A DNA stretch of 12,190 bases from Massilioclostridium sp965141735 (GCA_965141735.1 CBCSOX010000066.1:1-12190), one strand, 5' to 3'. Counted from the stretch's first letter, positions 1 through 7,801 are shown. Made by a program: numbers and translations. The notes: a model not told the origin generated them from the sequence alone.

Positions 1-729
1 CAGGTGAAAGTCGGCGATGTCGGCATCGCGGGCAAGGCGGACTGCGACGCGGGCTCCATCCTGCTCGACGAAGTGGTTGCGCGGGTGCAAACAACCGGCC
101 CCGGCACCGGAGGAGAGGCGGGCGGACTGATCGGACAGGTCGTGTCCCCGAACGCGGCGAGCGACCACGTCAAGATTAGCAATTCCGCCTCCTATGGCAG
201 TCTGTCGGGTTATCTTGGGATCGGCGGCGCAGTCGGGCGTTCAGAGGGGAGACAGAACCCCATCGCCAATTTCACCTCGACCGCAGACCTCCTCGTGACC
301 CAGGGCGGGCATGCAGGGGGGGTGTATGGGTATGTCGAACAGATCAACATCAGCAACTGCGTTTACGGCGGCCTTGTGCAGGCAGAAACGGTCGACACAA
401 AGACCTACGTCGGCGGGCTGGTCGGCTACTTCTTTTTCAATGGGGACCAGGCGAGCAGTTCCAAAATCGATGCCTGTACCTATGACCGCAGCCTTAACAG
501 CGGGCTTATCGTTGAAACAGCTGACCAGACCAAAACCAACCAGTTCGGTCTGGGCTTTTGGAAAACCAACGGCTGGGTGGACGCGAAACACTACACCGCC
601 CTGCTCACAACGCTGCTCTCCCCGGACAACGCGAAGCACACCTTTGAGCTGACGGGCGGCACGGCGGTGATTCCGACTTGGGAGGGCGCCTTTCTCCTCA
701 CCGACGGTCTCTACCCCTATCCCGCGTTC
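1..729 (+). repeat. GLUG beta-solenoid module 0 (partial)
   Basis: This is the 3' part of the first protein-level repeat module in the giant surface protein. It contains three GLUG-like motifs (AGGLIG, AGGVYG, VGGLVG) and closes with the GLYPYPAF motif. The opening part, with the expected PFxGTFDG strand, lies outside the window. The similarity is at protein level only, and I see no long exact DNA repeat. Confidence 0.65.
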
Positions 730-3700
730 ACCGGTGCGGACACCACGCCCGACGCTCTCGAAAACACGGTGGTCGCCAATTCGGTGGCACTCTACTACGT
801 CTGGGCAGCCGGCAACCCGGAGGGAGCGGCTGTAAAGCAGCGACTGTCCAGCAGCTATGTCCGCTACAGCGAGGCGGGACTTTCCCCCTCGGTGGTGGAC
901 GGCAGAATTGTGGTGACCAGCGCAAGTAAACGACTGGTTTCCACCCGCAAGGAAGAGGAGCGGATCACCGCCCGGGTGCAGGTGGCTGTCAATGGGACGA
1001 CTGCTCTCGGCAAAGCGTTCTCCTTTCTGCCCGACAACACCCCAACCGGCAAGCCGGATGTGAGCTTTCTTGTGGCAAACCCAGAAGGGGACGGGGTTCA
1101 CCCCGACAACACCGGGGTTTCCCCACAGGGGATGTCGTTTACCCTCTACAACGCAGACCAGCTCGCCGGGGTGTCCCTTCTCACCGCCCTGCAGGGCAGC
1201 GGGGAGGGGATTCTGCTCGACGACAACTTCAACTATTACAGCGGCAGCCTTTCGATCTTGAATTTTTCCGGGATCAACCTCTACCTCGGCACAGACATCG
1301 ACTGCGGCGTTTACCCGGCCTGGACGCCGGTCGGGCCCAGCCCGGAAAAGCCGTTCAGCGGCAGTTTCAACGGGGCGCACCACCGGGTCACCGGACTCAA
1401 CCTGGGCGGTCCTCAGGAGTACCAGGGGCTGTTCGGCTGTACCCAGGGGAGCGCCTCCTCCACCGTCACCCTCAGCAACCTCGGAATTGCGGGACAGGCG
1501 GTGTCCAGCAGAACCGCGTCCTATCTCGGTGCCCTGCTCGGGTACAGCGGGGGCAACACGACAGTGCGAGGATGTTTTTCCTCGGTGCGGGTCGAGAGTA
1601 CAAAAGCTGTGGGTACGGTCTTTGCCGGCGGGATTGCCGGTTCCATGGCCAACTCCACCGATCTGATCGAACAGAGCTTTTTTACCGGCAGCGTCGGAGT
1701 CAATACGGCAAACAGCGAGGCGTATGCGGGCGGATTCGTCGGGGACGGCGGGTACCTGCGCATCACCCAGTCCTATGCGGCGGGCTTTTCGGACGCGTCC
1801 GCCGGCCATTACGGCAGCTTTGCGGGGCACGCCACCTCTCTGCGGTTCACCTCGTCCTATCAGGATGTCAACGCCTGCGGACAGGTAAATTCGGTTGGGA
1901 CGGGAAGCGGCGCGGCGGTTTCGATCGCCACCTCCAACCTCACCGCCTCGGCGGACGGGGCTAAGCCCGCCCAGCTCACCGGATTTGACGCGGCAAATTG
2001 GACGTTTTCCGCTGGGCTTTACCCGATTCAAAATGGCTTTGCCCTGCCGGGCAACAGCATTTCAGTCATCCCGGCTGTCCTTGAAGCGCACGCGCGCAGT
2101 ACGACCTCGGGCCGCCTCGACTATGCGGGCGCAACATTCACCGAAGGAGAGGGGCAGGCCGGAAAGTACAAGCTGACGGACACCCGCACCTTTGCCAAGG
2201 TGGATTCCGGCGTGACCTTTATCAACCTGCACTACGGCAGTGACATCCGGCTGGTCTACATGGATTTGAAGTGCTGGTATGAAGAAGAGGTGGAAGGTGT
2301 TTACACCATCAACAACGCCTATGAACTTCAAGAGCTCGCCTACCTGGTCAACGGGCAGCTCGACAAGCTCACCCACACCCATGTGGGGGGAAACCACCAG
2401 GATTCCTTTGAAAACAAAACCATCCATTTGGCCTACGACGTCGACCTCTCGGCACTTGAGGAGTTCACCCCAGTCGGCACCGCTGCTTCCCCCTTCAAGG
2501 GAACCTTTGACGGGAAGGGGCACACCATATCCGGCATCCAGCTGAGCACCGACAGCCTCACCGAAATCGGTTTGTTCGGTGCCACAAGCGGTGCGGTGAT
2601 ACAAAACACCGGCCTTGCGGGCGGCCTCATCCAATACACTGGAAGCGGCGCCCCCCTCATCGGCGGCATTGTCGGACGGGCGGAAAACACAACCATTTCC
2701 AACTGCTTCAACGGCACTGAGATTTCGTTCGGCGGGTCGGGTGCGGCGGTGGGCGGAATCGCGGGCAGCCTGCTGGCCGGCTCCCTCACCGGCTGCTTCA
2801 ACATGGCGGCCATCAGCTACACCGGCAACGATGCCGCATCAATCGGCGGCATTGCCGGACACAACGACGCTCCAATCTCCACCAGCTACAACACCGGCAT
2901 GCTCAAGGCGAGCATGTCCTCCACCGCCCTCATCGGCGGCATCAGCGGGGGAAACACCAGCACAGTCCAGACCTGCTACAACGCGGCGCTGCTCCAGCTC
3001 GAAATCGGCGCGGCCAGCACGATTGCGCCGATTGCCCAGGGCGGCGACACCCCCGACTGCCTCTATGACCGCCAGTTCAGCGACACTGTTGCCGACGCCC
3101 CGCAGGTCACCTTTGTCAACAGCAGCGAGCTGTGCACGAGCGGGGTGTTCCAGACGGGCTGGGTGCAGCGGGACGGGCACTATCCGCAACTGAGCGTCTT
3201 TGCCGCAGGTACCCAAGGGCAGCAGGCGGCCTCCCTCGTCTCGAGCGAGGCGGCGCTGCTCAAAAAGACGGCGGGCGCGGCGACCTATAAGGACTTCGAA
3301 TCGGTTGTGATGAACGCAGAAGGACCCCTTGGCGGGGGTGTGCAGCAGATCCTGGTGGAGAAAAAACAGGACGGCGGCAGCTTTGACATCACCGTCAACG
3401 GGGGAAAATACACCCTTCTCCCAGCGGACGAGGGGCCGACCATTATGACGGTGACCATCGACCTCGGCGGGACGCTGTACCAGCGGGATATCCAGTTCCT
3501 CGTCATTCAGATGCTCAACCTCCGCTATCAATTCGATTTCAGCGGAATCGACAGCGTACCGGCGGAGGGCAGGACAACTTCGGTGCAGACCGAATCCACC
3601 TTTTTGGTGGAGGGCAAGGGCAACGGCTCGGCAGGCTCCCCCTATCAGGTATCCACCCCGGACGACCTGGTCCGGATGAGCGCGGCGGTGGCGGACGATT

Positions 3701-4968
3701 CGCTGCCAGCAGGAGTGTACATCACCCTCATGGCCCCGATTGATCTGGAAGGGTATGCGTTCACCCCGATCGGCACCCCGCAGCACCCTTTCAGCGGGAC
3801 GTTTGACGGCAACGGCTACGCTATCCGCAACCTTGTCCAGACCGGCGGGACCACTGGGTTATTCGGCAGCATCGCGGCAAAGGGGCGGGTGAAACGGCTT
3901 GCCCTTGAGGACGCAATCATCACCCTGAGGGCGCAGGGAGACCAGACCGGAGGCATTCTCGCAGCGGTCAACAACGGCTCGATTACCAGCTGCTCGGTGC
4001 GAGGATACTTCACCGTCGAAACGCCGGGCAGCCCCTCCGCCCAGACGCGGGCGGGCACCCTGGCCGGGGTCAACAACGGCCGCATCACCGGTTGCTATTT
4101 TCGGCCAGACAAGGACGGGCAGATTTCGGCGGTGCAGAGCAACATCAGCCGCAGCTTTGAAAGCCAGACCTATTTCGGCATCCTTGTCGGGCTCAACGCC
4201 GGGACGATGAGCGGCTGTTACCACACCAGTGACATGGCCACCGGCTACAACTGCATTGACGGCAACGGCATCGCCGGTTACAGCAGCACCGGGGGCATCC
4301 TCAACTCGGTTTACGACACCTTTGGCGACCGGGTCAACTATCCGGTTGCCTTTACCGGGCCGGACGGGGATGTTTTGAGCGAAACAGGCTACCGGATGGA
4401 TACCGGCGAACTCAAGACGGCTCAGGCGGCGCTTCAGCTTTCGTTTGACCTCTATCTTGCCACCTTCCGGATTTCCCCCGGTGTCAACGACGGATATCCC
4501 GCCCTCGACGCATTTGATCTGGTCACCAAGCAGTTTCCCGCCTTTGGCGACGACCACACCATTCTGTTTAACCTGCAGAACAACCTGATCGACTCGCCCG
4601 TCTACACCGTGATGAATGCAGTGTGTGCCTACGATGGTTACACCTTTCCGCGGTTCGGCAAAATCCCGGTCAACGGCTCGATTGTCATCAACCTGCCCGA
4701 CCTCCCCAAAAACATGGGCTTCCAGGTCGAAGCGGTCGCGTATGGCTCCAACGAGGATGGCACCCCGCAGACAAAGCAGCTGTACGCCAACAACAACGAG
4801 GATTACAACCGCAGACAGAAGGAAATTTCCACCACGGTGGGAACGGGCGGCAGCATGCCGGACAAGGCGTATCAGATCAATGTGACCATCAAGCTGTCGG
4901 GCGGTGAGGCACAGGACCCTTGGGGTGTGAGGCAGAAATGGAATTCCGCCGTGATGACGGGTTCCTGA
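1..4968 (+). CDS. Giant GLUG-repeat secreted surface protein (5' partial)
   Basis: The reading frame is open from base 1 to TGA at 4966-4968. The GTG at 4 has no ribosome site or signal peptide behind it, so the true start lies upstream. At least 1,655 residues are present. I see about 13 GLUG-type motifs of the form (A/V/I)GG(I/L)xG followed by an Asn/Thr-rich turn and a (N/T/G)C(F/Y) step, near residues 39, 103, 137, 510, 542, 575, 886, 916, 946, 977, 1316, 1350 and 1391. They are arranged in four modules. Each complete module carries a FTP(V/I)GT...PFxGTFDG strand (near residues 440, 821 and 1253), and all four end in a Y-P motif. The stretches between modules (about 262-342 and 1098-1169) look like Ig-type beta domains. 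GLUG proteins are typically extracellular beta-solenoids of adhesin or matrix type. The C-terminus has no LPXTG motif, no membrane helix and no SLH repeat, so the anchoring mode is unclear. Partner and ligand are unknown. Confidence 0.9.
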   Translation, partial: QVKVGDVGIAGKADCDAGSILLDEVVARVQTTGPGTGGEAGGLIGQVVSPNAASDHVKISNSASYGSLSGYLGIGGAVGRSEGRQNPIANFTSTADLLVTQGGHAGGVYGYVEQINISNCVYGGLVQAETVDTKTYVGGLVGYFFFNGDQASSSKIDACTYDRSLNSGLIVETADQTKTNQFGLGFWKTNGWVDAKHYTALLTTLLSPDNAKHTFELTGGTAVIPTWEGAFLLTDGLYPYPAFTGADTTPDALENTVVANSVALYYVWAAGNPEGAAVKQRLSSSYVRYSEAGLSPSVVDGRIVVTSASKRLVSTRKEEERITARVQVAVNGTTALGKAFSFLPDNTPTGKPDVSFLVANPEGDGVHPDNTGVSPQGMSFTLYNADQLAGVSLLTALQGSGEGILLDDNFNYYSGSLSILNFSGINLYLGTDIDCGVYPAWTPVGPSPEKPFSGSFNGAHHRVTGLNLGGPQEYQGLFGCTQGSASSTVTLSNLGIAGQAVSSRTASYLGALLGYSGGNTTVRGCFSSVRVESTKAVGTVFAGGIAGSMANSTDLIEQSFFTGSVGVNTANSEAYAGGFVGDGGYLRITQSYAAGFSDASAGHYGSFAGHATSLRFTSSYQDVNACGQVNSVGTGSGAAVSIATSNLTASADGAKPAQLTGFDAANWTFSAGLYPIQNGFALPGNSISVIPAVLEAHARSTTSGRLDYAGATFTEGEGQAGKYKLTDTRTFAKVDSGVTFINLHYGSDIRLVYMDLKCWYEEEVEGVYTINNAYELQELAYLVNGQLDKLTHTHVGGNHQDSFENKTIHLAYDVDLSALEEFTPVGTAASPFKGTFDGKGHTISGIQLSTDSLTEIGLFGATSGAVIQNTGLAGGLIQYTGSGAPLIGGIVGRAENTTISNCFNGTEISFGGSGAAVGGIAGSLLAGSLTGCFNMAAISYTGNDAASIGGIAGHNDAPISTSYNTGMLKASMSSTALIGGISGGNTSTVQTCYNAALLQLEIGAASTIAPIAQGGDTPDCLYDRQFSDTVADAPQVTFVNSSELCTSGVFQTGWVQRDGHYPQLSVFAAGTQGQQAASLVSSEAALLKKTAGAATYKDFESVVMNAEGPLGGGVQQILVEKKQDGGSFDITVNGGKYTLLPADEGPTIMTVTIDLGGTLYQRDIQFLVIQMLNLRYQFDFSGIDSVPAEGRTTSVQTESTFLVEGKGNGSAGSPYQVSTPDDLVRMSAAVADDSLPAGVYITLMAPIDLEGYAFTPIGTPQHPFSGTFDGNGYAIRNLVQTGGTTGLFGSIAAKGRVKRLALEDAIITLRAQGDQTGGILAAVNNGSITSCSVRGYFTVETPGSPSAQTRAGTLAGVNNGRITGCYFRPDKDGQISAVQSNISRSFESQTYFGILVGLNAGTMSGCYHTSDMATGYNCIDGNGIAGYSSTGGILNSVYDTFGDRVNYPVAFTGPDGDVLSETGYRMDTGELKTAQAALQLSFDLYLATFRISPGVNDGYPALDAFDLVTKQFPAFGDDHTILFNLQNNLIDSPVYTVMNAVCAYDGYTFPRFGKIPVNGSIVINLPDLPKNMGFQVEAVAYGSNEDGTPQTKQLYANNNEDYNRRQKEISTTVGTGGSMPDKAYQINVTIKLSGGEAQDPWGVRQKWNSAVMTGS
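1138..2040 (+). repeat. GLUG beta-solenoid module 1
   Basis: This module opens with FTLYNADQLAGVS, continues through WTPVGPSPEKPFSGSFNG, has GLUG motifs LGALLGY, AGGIAGS and AGGFVGD, and closes with GLYPIQNGF. It has the same order of elements as the two modules after it, which supports descent by internal duplication followed by strong divergence. Confidence 0.7.
2299..3201 (+). repeat. GLUG beta-solenoid module 2
   Basis: This module opens with VYTINNAYELQELA, continues through FTPVGTAASPFKGTFDG, and has four GLUG motifs (IGGIVGR, VGGIAGS, IGGIAGH, IGGISGG) spaced about 30 residues apart. It closes with GHYPQLSVF. It is the most regular of the modules. Cys or Ser falls at nearly the same place in each 30-residue rung. 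Confidence 0.75.
3643..4515 (+). repeat. GLUG beta-solenoid module 3
   Basis: This module opens with YQVSTPDDLVRMS, continues through FTPIGTPQHPFSGTFDG, has GLUG-like motifs TGGILAA, AGTLAGV and FGILVGL, and closes with DGYPALDAF. It is followed by a C-terminal domain of about 150 residues without GLUG motifs, ending at 4968. Confidence 0.7.
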
Positions 4969-5004
4969 CAACGGCGACGCTAGAAAAGAGAGGAAGAACA
5001 ACGG

Positions 5005-5709
5005 ATGAAAGTAAAAGACGCCCTGCAACTGCGGCGCACAGCCAAGGAAGTCAAAAAATCCGCGCTGCTTTTTAAAGGGGCGACGATACTGTGTATTGCT
5101 CTGGTGGCAATCATATCGGTTACCTATGCGATCTCGTATTTTTACGACAAGTACGGCAGCTTTACCGTCAGCCTCGACAAATACGACATGATCAAGCAGG
5201 GCCTTTCGCTCAGCGAGACGCCGGTTTTCAACCACCCGATCTCCCGGCTCAATGCGGACGCTGTCAAAAACATGACCAACATCTCGGGAAACGACCTCCC
5301 TGAAAACATCGACGCGGTCAACGGCAACCACAGCGGTGAGGATTACATCGCCTACACCTTTTACCTCAAAAACACCGGGCAGGACACGGTGAGCTACGAC
5401 TCGGGCATCTACATGACCGGGATCAGCCAGAACATCGACGCGGCGATCCGGCTGCGGCTCTATGTCAACGGAGAGCCGACCACCTACGCCAAGATCAAAG
5501 ACGACGGCTCCGGCCCCGAAGCGGGCACTGTCCCGTTCCTCGCCCAGACCCAGGTGATGGGGGAGCGCAAGACAGAGTTTGCGCCGGGGGATATGGATAA
5601 ATTCACCGTCGTCATCTGGCTGGAGGGGGACGACCCCGAGTGCGTTGACGACATCATCGGTGGGCGGCTCAAACTCGAGATGAAATTCCGCATTGTCGAG
5701 AGTTCCTAG
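5005..5709 (+). CDS. Membrane-anchored TasA/camelysin-like exported protein
   Basis: 234 residues. The start is set by GAGAGGAAG about 8 bases upstream, 36 bases after the giant protein gene, so the two are probably co-transcribed. A Lys/Arg-rich N-terminus (1-24) leads into one hydrophobic helix (about 25-45) ending VTYAISYF. This could be a SipW-class signal peptide or a retained anchor. The remainder is extracytoplasmic and beta-rich. The pattern AYTFYLKNTGQDTVSYD (116-132), then an AxRLRLYV strand, then PGDMDKFTVVIWLEGDD (195-210) resembles the beta-sandwich of TasA/camelysin-type SipW-dependent proteins, where the NTG turn and the PGD strand are recurrent. The end carries WLEGDDPEC, which is matched in the 6003 gene product. 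A role as a minor fibre subunit or anchor for the solenoid protein is inference. An unassigned secreted protein is the alternative. Confidence 0.85.
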   Translation: MKVKDALQLRRTAKEVKKSALLFKGATILCIALVAIISVTYAISYFYDKYGSFTVSLDKYDMIKQGLSLSETPVFNHPISRLNADAVKNMTNISGNDLPENIDAVNGNHSGEDYIAYTFYLKNTGQDTVSYDSGIYMTGISQNIDAAIRLRLYVNGEPTTYAKIKDDGSGPEAGTVPFLAQTQVMGERKTEFAPGDMDKFTVVIWLEGDDPECVDDIIGGRLKLEMKFRIVESS

Positions 5710-5777
5710 GGCAATTGGTGAGTGGAATGGCGCAAAAGAAGGCGAGGGCAAATGGTGTGGAACAAGGCGGAGGATGC

Positions 5778-5817
5778 CGGCGGGCTGTCGCCCGCCAAGG
5801 ATGACAACGCCGTTTTT
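5778..5817 (+). terminator. Terminator-like fold, two alternative pairings
   Basis: A 7-bp hairpin GGCGGGC/GCCCGCC (5779-5785 with 5790-5796, loop TGTC) lies in the gap after the 5005 gene. It is not followed directly by a T-run. A competing fold pairs CGGCG (5778-5782) with CGCCG (5808-5812), plus TGTC with GACA inside, and is followed at once by TTTTT (5813-5817). The second fold would act as a weak intrinsic terminator closing the upstream transcript. The stems are short, so confidence is low. Confidence 0.3.
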
Positions 5818-5827
5818 ACCGCCGAAC

Positions 5828-5858
5828 TTGTGTCATTTTATTCGTCAATTGCTCTAAA
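5828..5858 (+). promoter_or_regulatory. Weak promoter candidate for the 6003 unit
   Basis: The gap turns locally AT-rich here. TTGTGT (5828-5833) and TCTAAA (5853-5858) are poor matches to -35 and -10 boxes with a 19-base spacer. The location, after a terminator-like fold and before a structured leader, fits a promoter better than the boxes do. Transcription from further upstream is equally possible. Confidence 0.2.
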
Positions 5859-5877
5859 GCAGTGACAACAACCGTAT

Positions 5878-5979
5878 GCAAGCCGACAATCAGGCTTGCC
5901 CCTTGTCGGCAGAGGGGCAACATGGTGACAGCGGCTTCATAATACATGGAAGTCAACCGGGTTGCACTCCCGGTCTGAC
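5878..5979 (+). promoter_or_regulatory. Structured 5' leader with mutually exclusive helices
   Basis: Four helices can be drawn just upstream of the 6003 gene. Helix A pairs GCAAGCC with GGCTTGC (5878-5884, 5893-5899). Helix B pairs TTGCCCC with GGGGCAA (5896-5902, 5914-5920). Helix C pairs GCCGACAA with TTGTCGGC (5882-5889, 5903-5910). C excludes A, and its two strands lie largely in the loops of A and B, so a loop-loop contact is also possible. Helix D is a separate 10-bp stem with a bulged C and loop TTGCACT (5952-5979), ending about 11 bases before the GGAG ribosome site. This is the layout expected of a regulatory or mRNA-stabilising leader. I could not match it to a known riboswitch class. 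Confidence 0.45.
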
Positions 5980-6002
5980 CAAAAGAGAATGGAGCGATAC
6001 AT

Positions 6003-6944
6003 ATGAAAACAACGGCGAAAAAAAGAAGAAAACTCTTACCCGCAATCGCCATGCTGACTGTTTCGGCGATTATGCTCAGCACCGCAACCTACGCGTGGTT
6101 TACCATGAACAAGGACGCGCACGTGACCAACATTGAGCTCACTGCGTCCACCCCGAGCTCGATTGAAATCTCTCTGGGCCACTACGATGAAACAGCCAAA
6201 ACGGCTGCGCTCGATGCAGGCAAAGACAAGTGGGCAATCACAGTCAGTTTTGATGAACTTTACAAAAACATTGGCGCGCTGATGCCCGCCTCCAACAGCT
6301 CTGGCGCCGCGGATAAATTCTTTGCGGCAACCGATGCGGTCAGTGCTGGCACGGCTACCGCATTCAAAGCAGTTGACAAGATGTCCGGCATCGCATATGC
6401 GGACGGTGAAACACCGGACAAAGGTTACTATGTAGACATCCCGGTCTGGCTGCGCACCCGCGGAAGCACCGAGGATGCGGCCATCACCCTGAACCAAACC
6501 AGCAGCTTTGTGCTGTCAACTGCCGGCGATACCGGGACCAAGATTTCCAAGTCGGTCCGGGTTGCGTTTATCGCGGATGCACCGACCACGGAAGCGCCTT
6601 CTGCAACGGCAACTTCGATGTGGAATCCCAACGGCGGCGAGTACTTTACTGCCGGCGGCGCAGTGTCTGCAATTGATCCCGACGTTGCCAAGGCAATGCC
6701 CAACTTCCTCAAAGAAACAACACTCGACAGTAACAATGCAGTGACGCAAACAGGCAATACCATCGTCACCCTTCCCGCTGTGACGGGAGACGATCCCGCC
6801 GGAACCGGCGCGCCCCGCAAGGTGATTCTGCGCATCTGGATTGAGGGCGAAGACAATGCCTGCCTGAATGAAAATGCGGGCGCCACCTTTATCGGTAACA
6901 TTGATTTTTTTAACGTAGCCGACACCTCGAAAGACAACGCGTAA
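6003..6944 (+). CDS. Secreted protein with SipW-class signal peptide (putative fibre subunit)
   Basis: 313 residues. The start is set by GGAG 8 bases upstream. The N-terminus is a textbook SipW-class signal: KKRRK, then a hydrophobic core (11-31) ending ATYA, then WFTMNKDAHV. Cleavage is expected between A31 and W32 by the SipW-type peptidase encoded next. The mature part is beta-rich and low in Cys, with two strand-turn repeats and a conserved-looking end RIWIEGEDNAC (277-287) that mirrors WLEGDDPEC in the 5005 product. The gene has its own structured leader upstream and two long hairpins downstream, which fits a separately controlled, highly made product. Its codon use is a little less GC-rich than its neighbours. 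By analogy with TasA it may be the main fibre or matrix subunit. That function is inferred, but export by the SipW route is well supported. Confidence 0.9.
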   Translation: MKTTAKKRRKLLPAIAMLTVSAIMLSTATYAWFTMNKDAHVTNIELTASTPSSIEISLGHYDETAKTAALDAGKDKWAITVSFDELYKNIGALMPASNSSGAADKFFAATDAVSAGTATAFKAVDKMSGIAYADGETPDKGYYVDIPVWLRTRGSTEDAAITLNQTSSFVLSTAGDTGTKISKSVRVAFIADAPTTEAPSATATSMWNPNGGEYFTAGGAVSAIDPDVAKAMPNFLKETTLDSNNAVTQTGNTIVTLPAVTGDDPAGTGAPRKVILRIWIEGEDNACLNENAGATFIGNIDFFNVADTSKDNA

Positions 6945-6956
6945 ATGAGCACGCTT

Positions 6957-7001
6957 GCCCCGTCCCGTCCCCCGTTGCCGAGGGGGGACGGTGGGCGGGG
7001 C
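6957..7001 (+). promoter_or_regulatory. Long GC-rich hairpin after the 6003 gene
   Basis: The outer stem pairs GCCCCGTCC (6957-6965) with GGGCGGGGC (6993-7001), 9 bp with one G-U. The inner stem pairs CGTCCCCC (6966-6973) with GGGGGACG (6983-6990). Only two bases (6991-6992) are bulged. The 17-bp, almost all-GC stem begins 13 bases after the stop codon. No T-run follows, so it fits 3' end protection or RNA processing better than classic termination. Confidence 0.6.
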
Positions 7002-7043
7002 AGCTCACGAGCGCTCTGCAAAACGCAGAGCGTTGGTGAGCTG
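7001..7043 (+). promoter_or_regulatory. Second long hairpin, directly adjacent to the first
   Basis: CAGCTCAC (7001-7008) pairs with GTGAGCTG (7036-7043), and CGCTCTGC (7012-7019) pairs with GCAGAGCG (7025-7032) around loop AAAAC. The internal triplets pair except for one G-G, giving 18 of 19 possible pairs. Only TTCT follows, so termination would be partial at best. With the first hairpin it could set the ratio of substrate mRNA to peptidase mRNA. The ribosome site of the 7088 gene lies about 30 bases beyond and is left free. Confidence 0.6.
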
Positions 7044-7087
7044 TTCTACCCCCAATCGTCAATAAAAACAACAGAGGAAGTGTAGTT

Positions 7088-7747
7088 ATGGAAAAAGCCT
7101 TGGAGAAAAAGCCGGCAACGGCAAAAAAAGCAGTGAAAATTGTTCTCAACGTGATTGCGTGGATTGTCGTTGTAGTCGCGGTGCTGATGACCGCCCTTGT
7201 GTTTACCTCCCAGTCATCGGACGGAATCTCCAACCTGTTTGGGGTGATGCCGATGACGATACAGAGCGATTCAATGAACCCCACCTTTCACAGCGGGGAT
7301 TTGATCATCGGTCGTCAGACAGACGCCGACAACCTCCAGGAGGGGGATATCATCACCTTTTGGACGATCATTGAAAACAAAAAGGCGGTCAACACCCACC
7401 GCATCATTGAAGTCAAGCAAGAAAACGGAATCAAAACCTACATCACCCAGGGTGACAACAACACCGCGGCGGACGCCTTGAGCGTCTATCCGGCCGACGT
7501 CATTGCCAAGTACACCGGAACCCGCCTGCCTGGCATCGGCAGGGCGCTTGATTTTCTCAAAACCTCCACCGGCTTCCTGGTGTGCGTGGTGATCCCGCTC
7601 ATCATCTTTTTCCTCTACGAGGTCTACCGTTTTATCTCGGTGATTATTTCGATGAAAAAGCCCAAGCTCACCGCCGAACAGGAACAGGAGATGAAGCAGA
7701 AAATCATCGACGAGTACATCGCCTCCCAAAACGATACAAACGAGTAG
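7088..7747 (+). CDS. sipW: SipW/ER-type signal peptidase I (S26B family)
   Basis: 219 residues, start set by GAGGAAG about 8 bases upstream. It removes signal peptides at the outer face of the membrane. An N-terminal helix (about 17-40) leads to the box-B motif QSDSMNPT with nucleophile Ser62. Next comes GDIITFW, then THRIIEV with His104 where bacterial type I enzymes carry Lys, then QGDNNTAAD (Asp123 and Asp129). The His marks the endoplasmic-reticulum-type or SipW branch, which uses a Ser-His pair. A second membrane helix (about 163-188) and a charged cytoplasmic tail follow. The gene lies 143 bases after the 6003 gene, whose signal peptide is its obvious substrate. A general housekeeping signal peptidase is unlikely because of the His and the second helix. 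Confidence 0.93.
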   Translation: MEKALEKKPATAKKAVKIVLNVIAWIVVVVAVLMTALVFTSQSSDGISNLFGVMPMTIQSDSMNPTFHSGDLIIGRQTDADNLQEGDIITFWTIIENKKAVNTHRIIEVKQENGIKTYITQGDNNTAADALSVYPADVIAKYTGTRLPGIGRALDFLKTSTGFLVCVVIPLIIFFLYEVYRFISVIISMKKPKLTAEQEQEMKQKIIDEYIASQNDTNE

Positions 7748-7801
7748 CCAACCGCCCGGTTTCCCGTTGCCGTTCAAAGAAAACGAAAAGGAGAATTCAG
7801 C

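Noticed and set aside
241..2031. 596-codon open frame on the - strand opposite the giant surface protein gene
   Set aside because: It is Arg/Gly/Val/Pro-rich with no recognisable domain and lies fully opposite a gene with clear repeat motifs. Long antisense frames are expected in GC-rich coding DNA.
3859..5751. 630-codon open frame on the - strand across the 3' end of the giant gene and the 5005 gene
   Set aside because: It spans two real + strand genes and their gap and its composition is low-complexity Val/Asp/Arg. No domain supports it.
5957..5980. tRNA T-arm look-alike: 5-bp stem with loop TTGCACT followed by a 7-base tail
   Set aside because: The loop lacks the TTC-purine-A pattern and no matching acceptor, D or anticodon arm can be drawn upstream.
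5900..5980. Possible cyclic-di-GMP type I riboswitch, suggested by GGGGCAAC and CCGGGTTGC pieces
   Set aside because: The GNRA tetraloop, its receptor and the conserved core order are absent. The resemblance is limited to short fragments.
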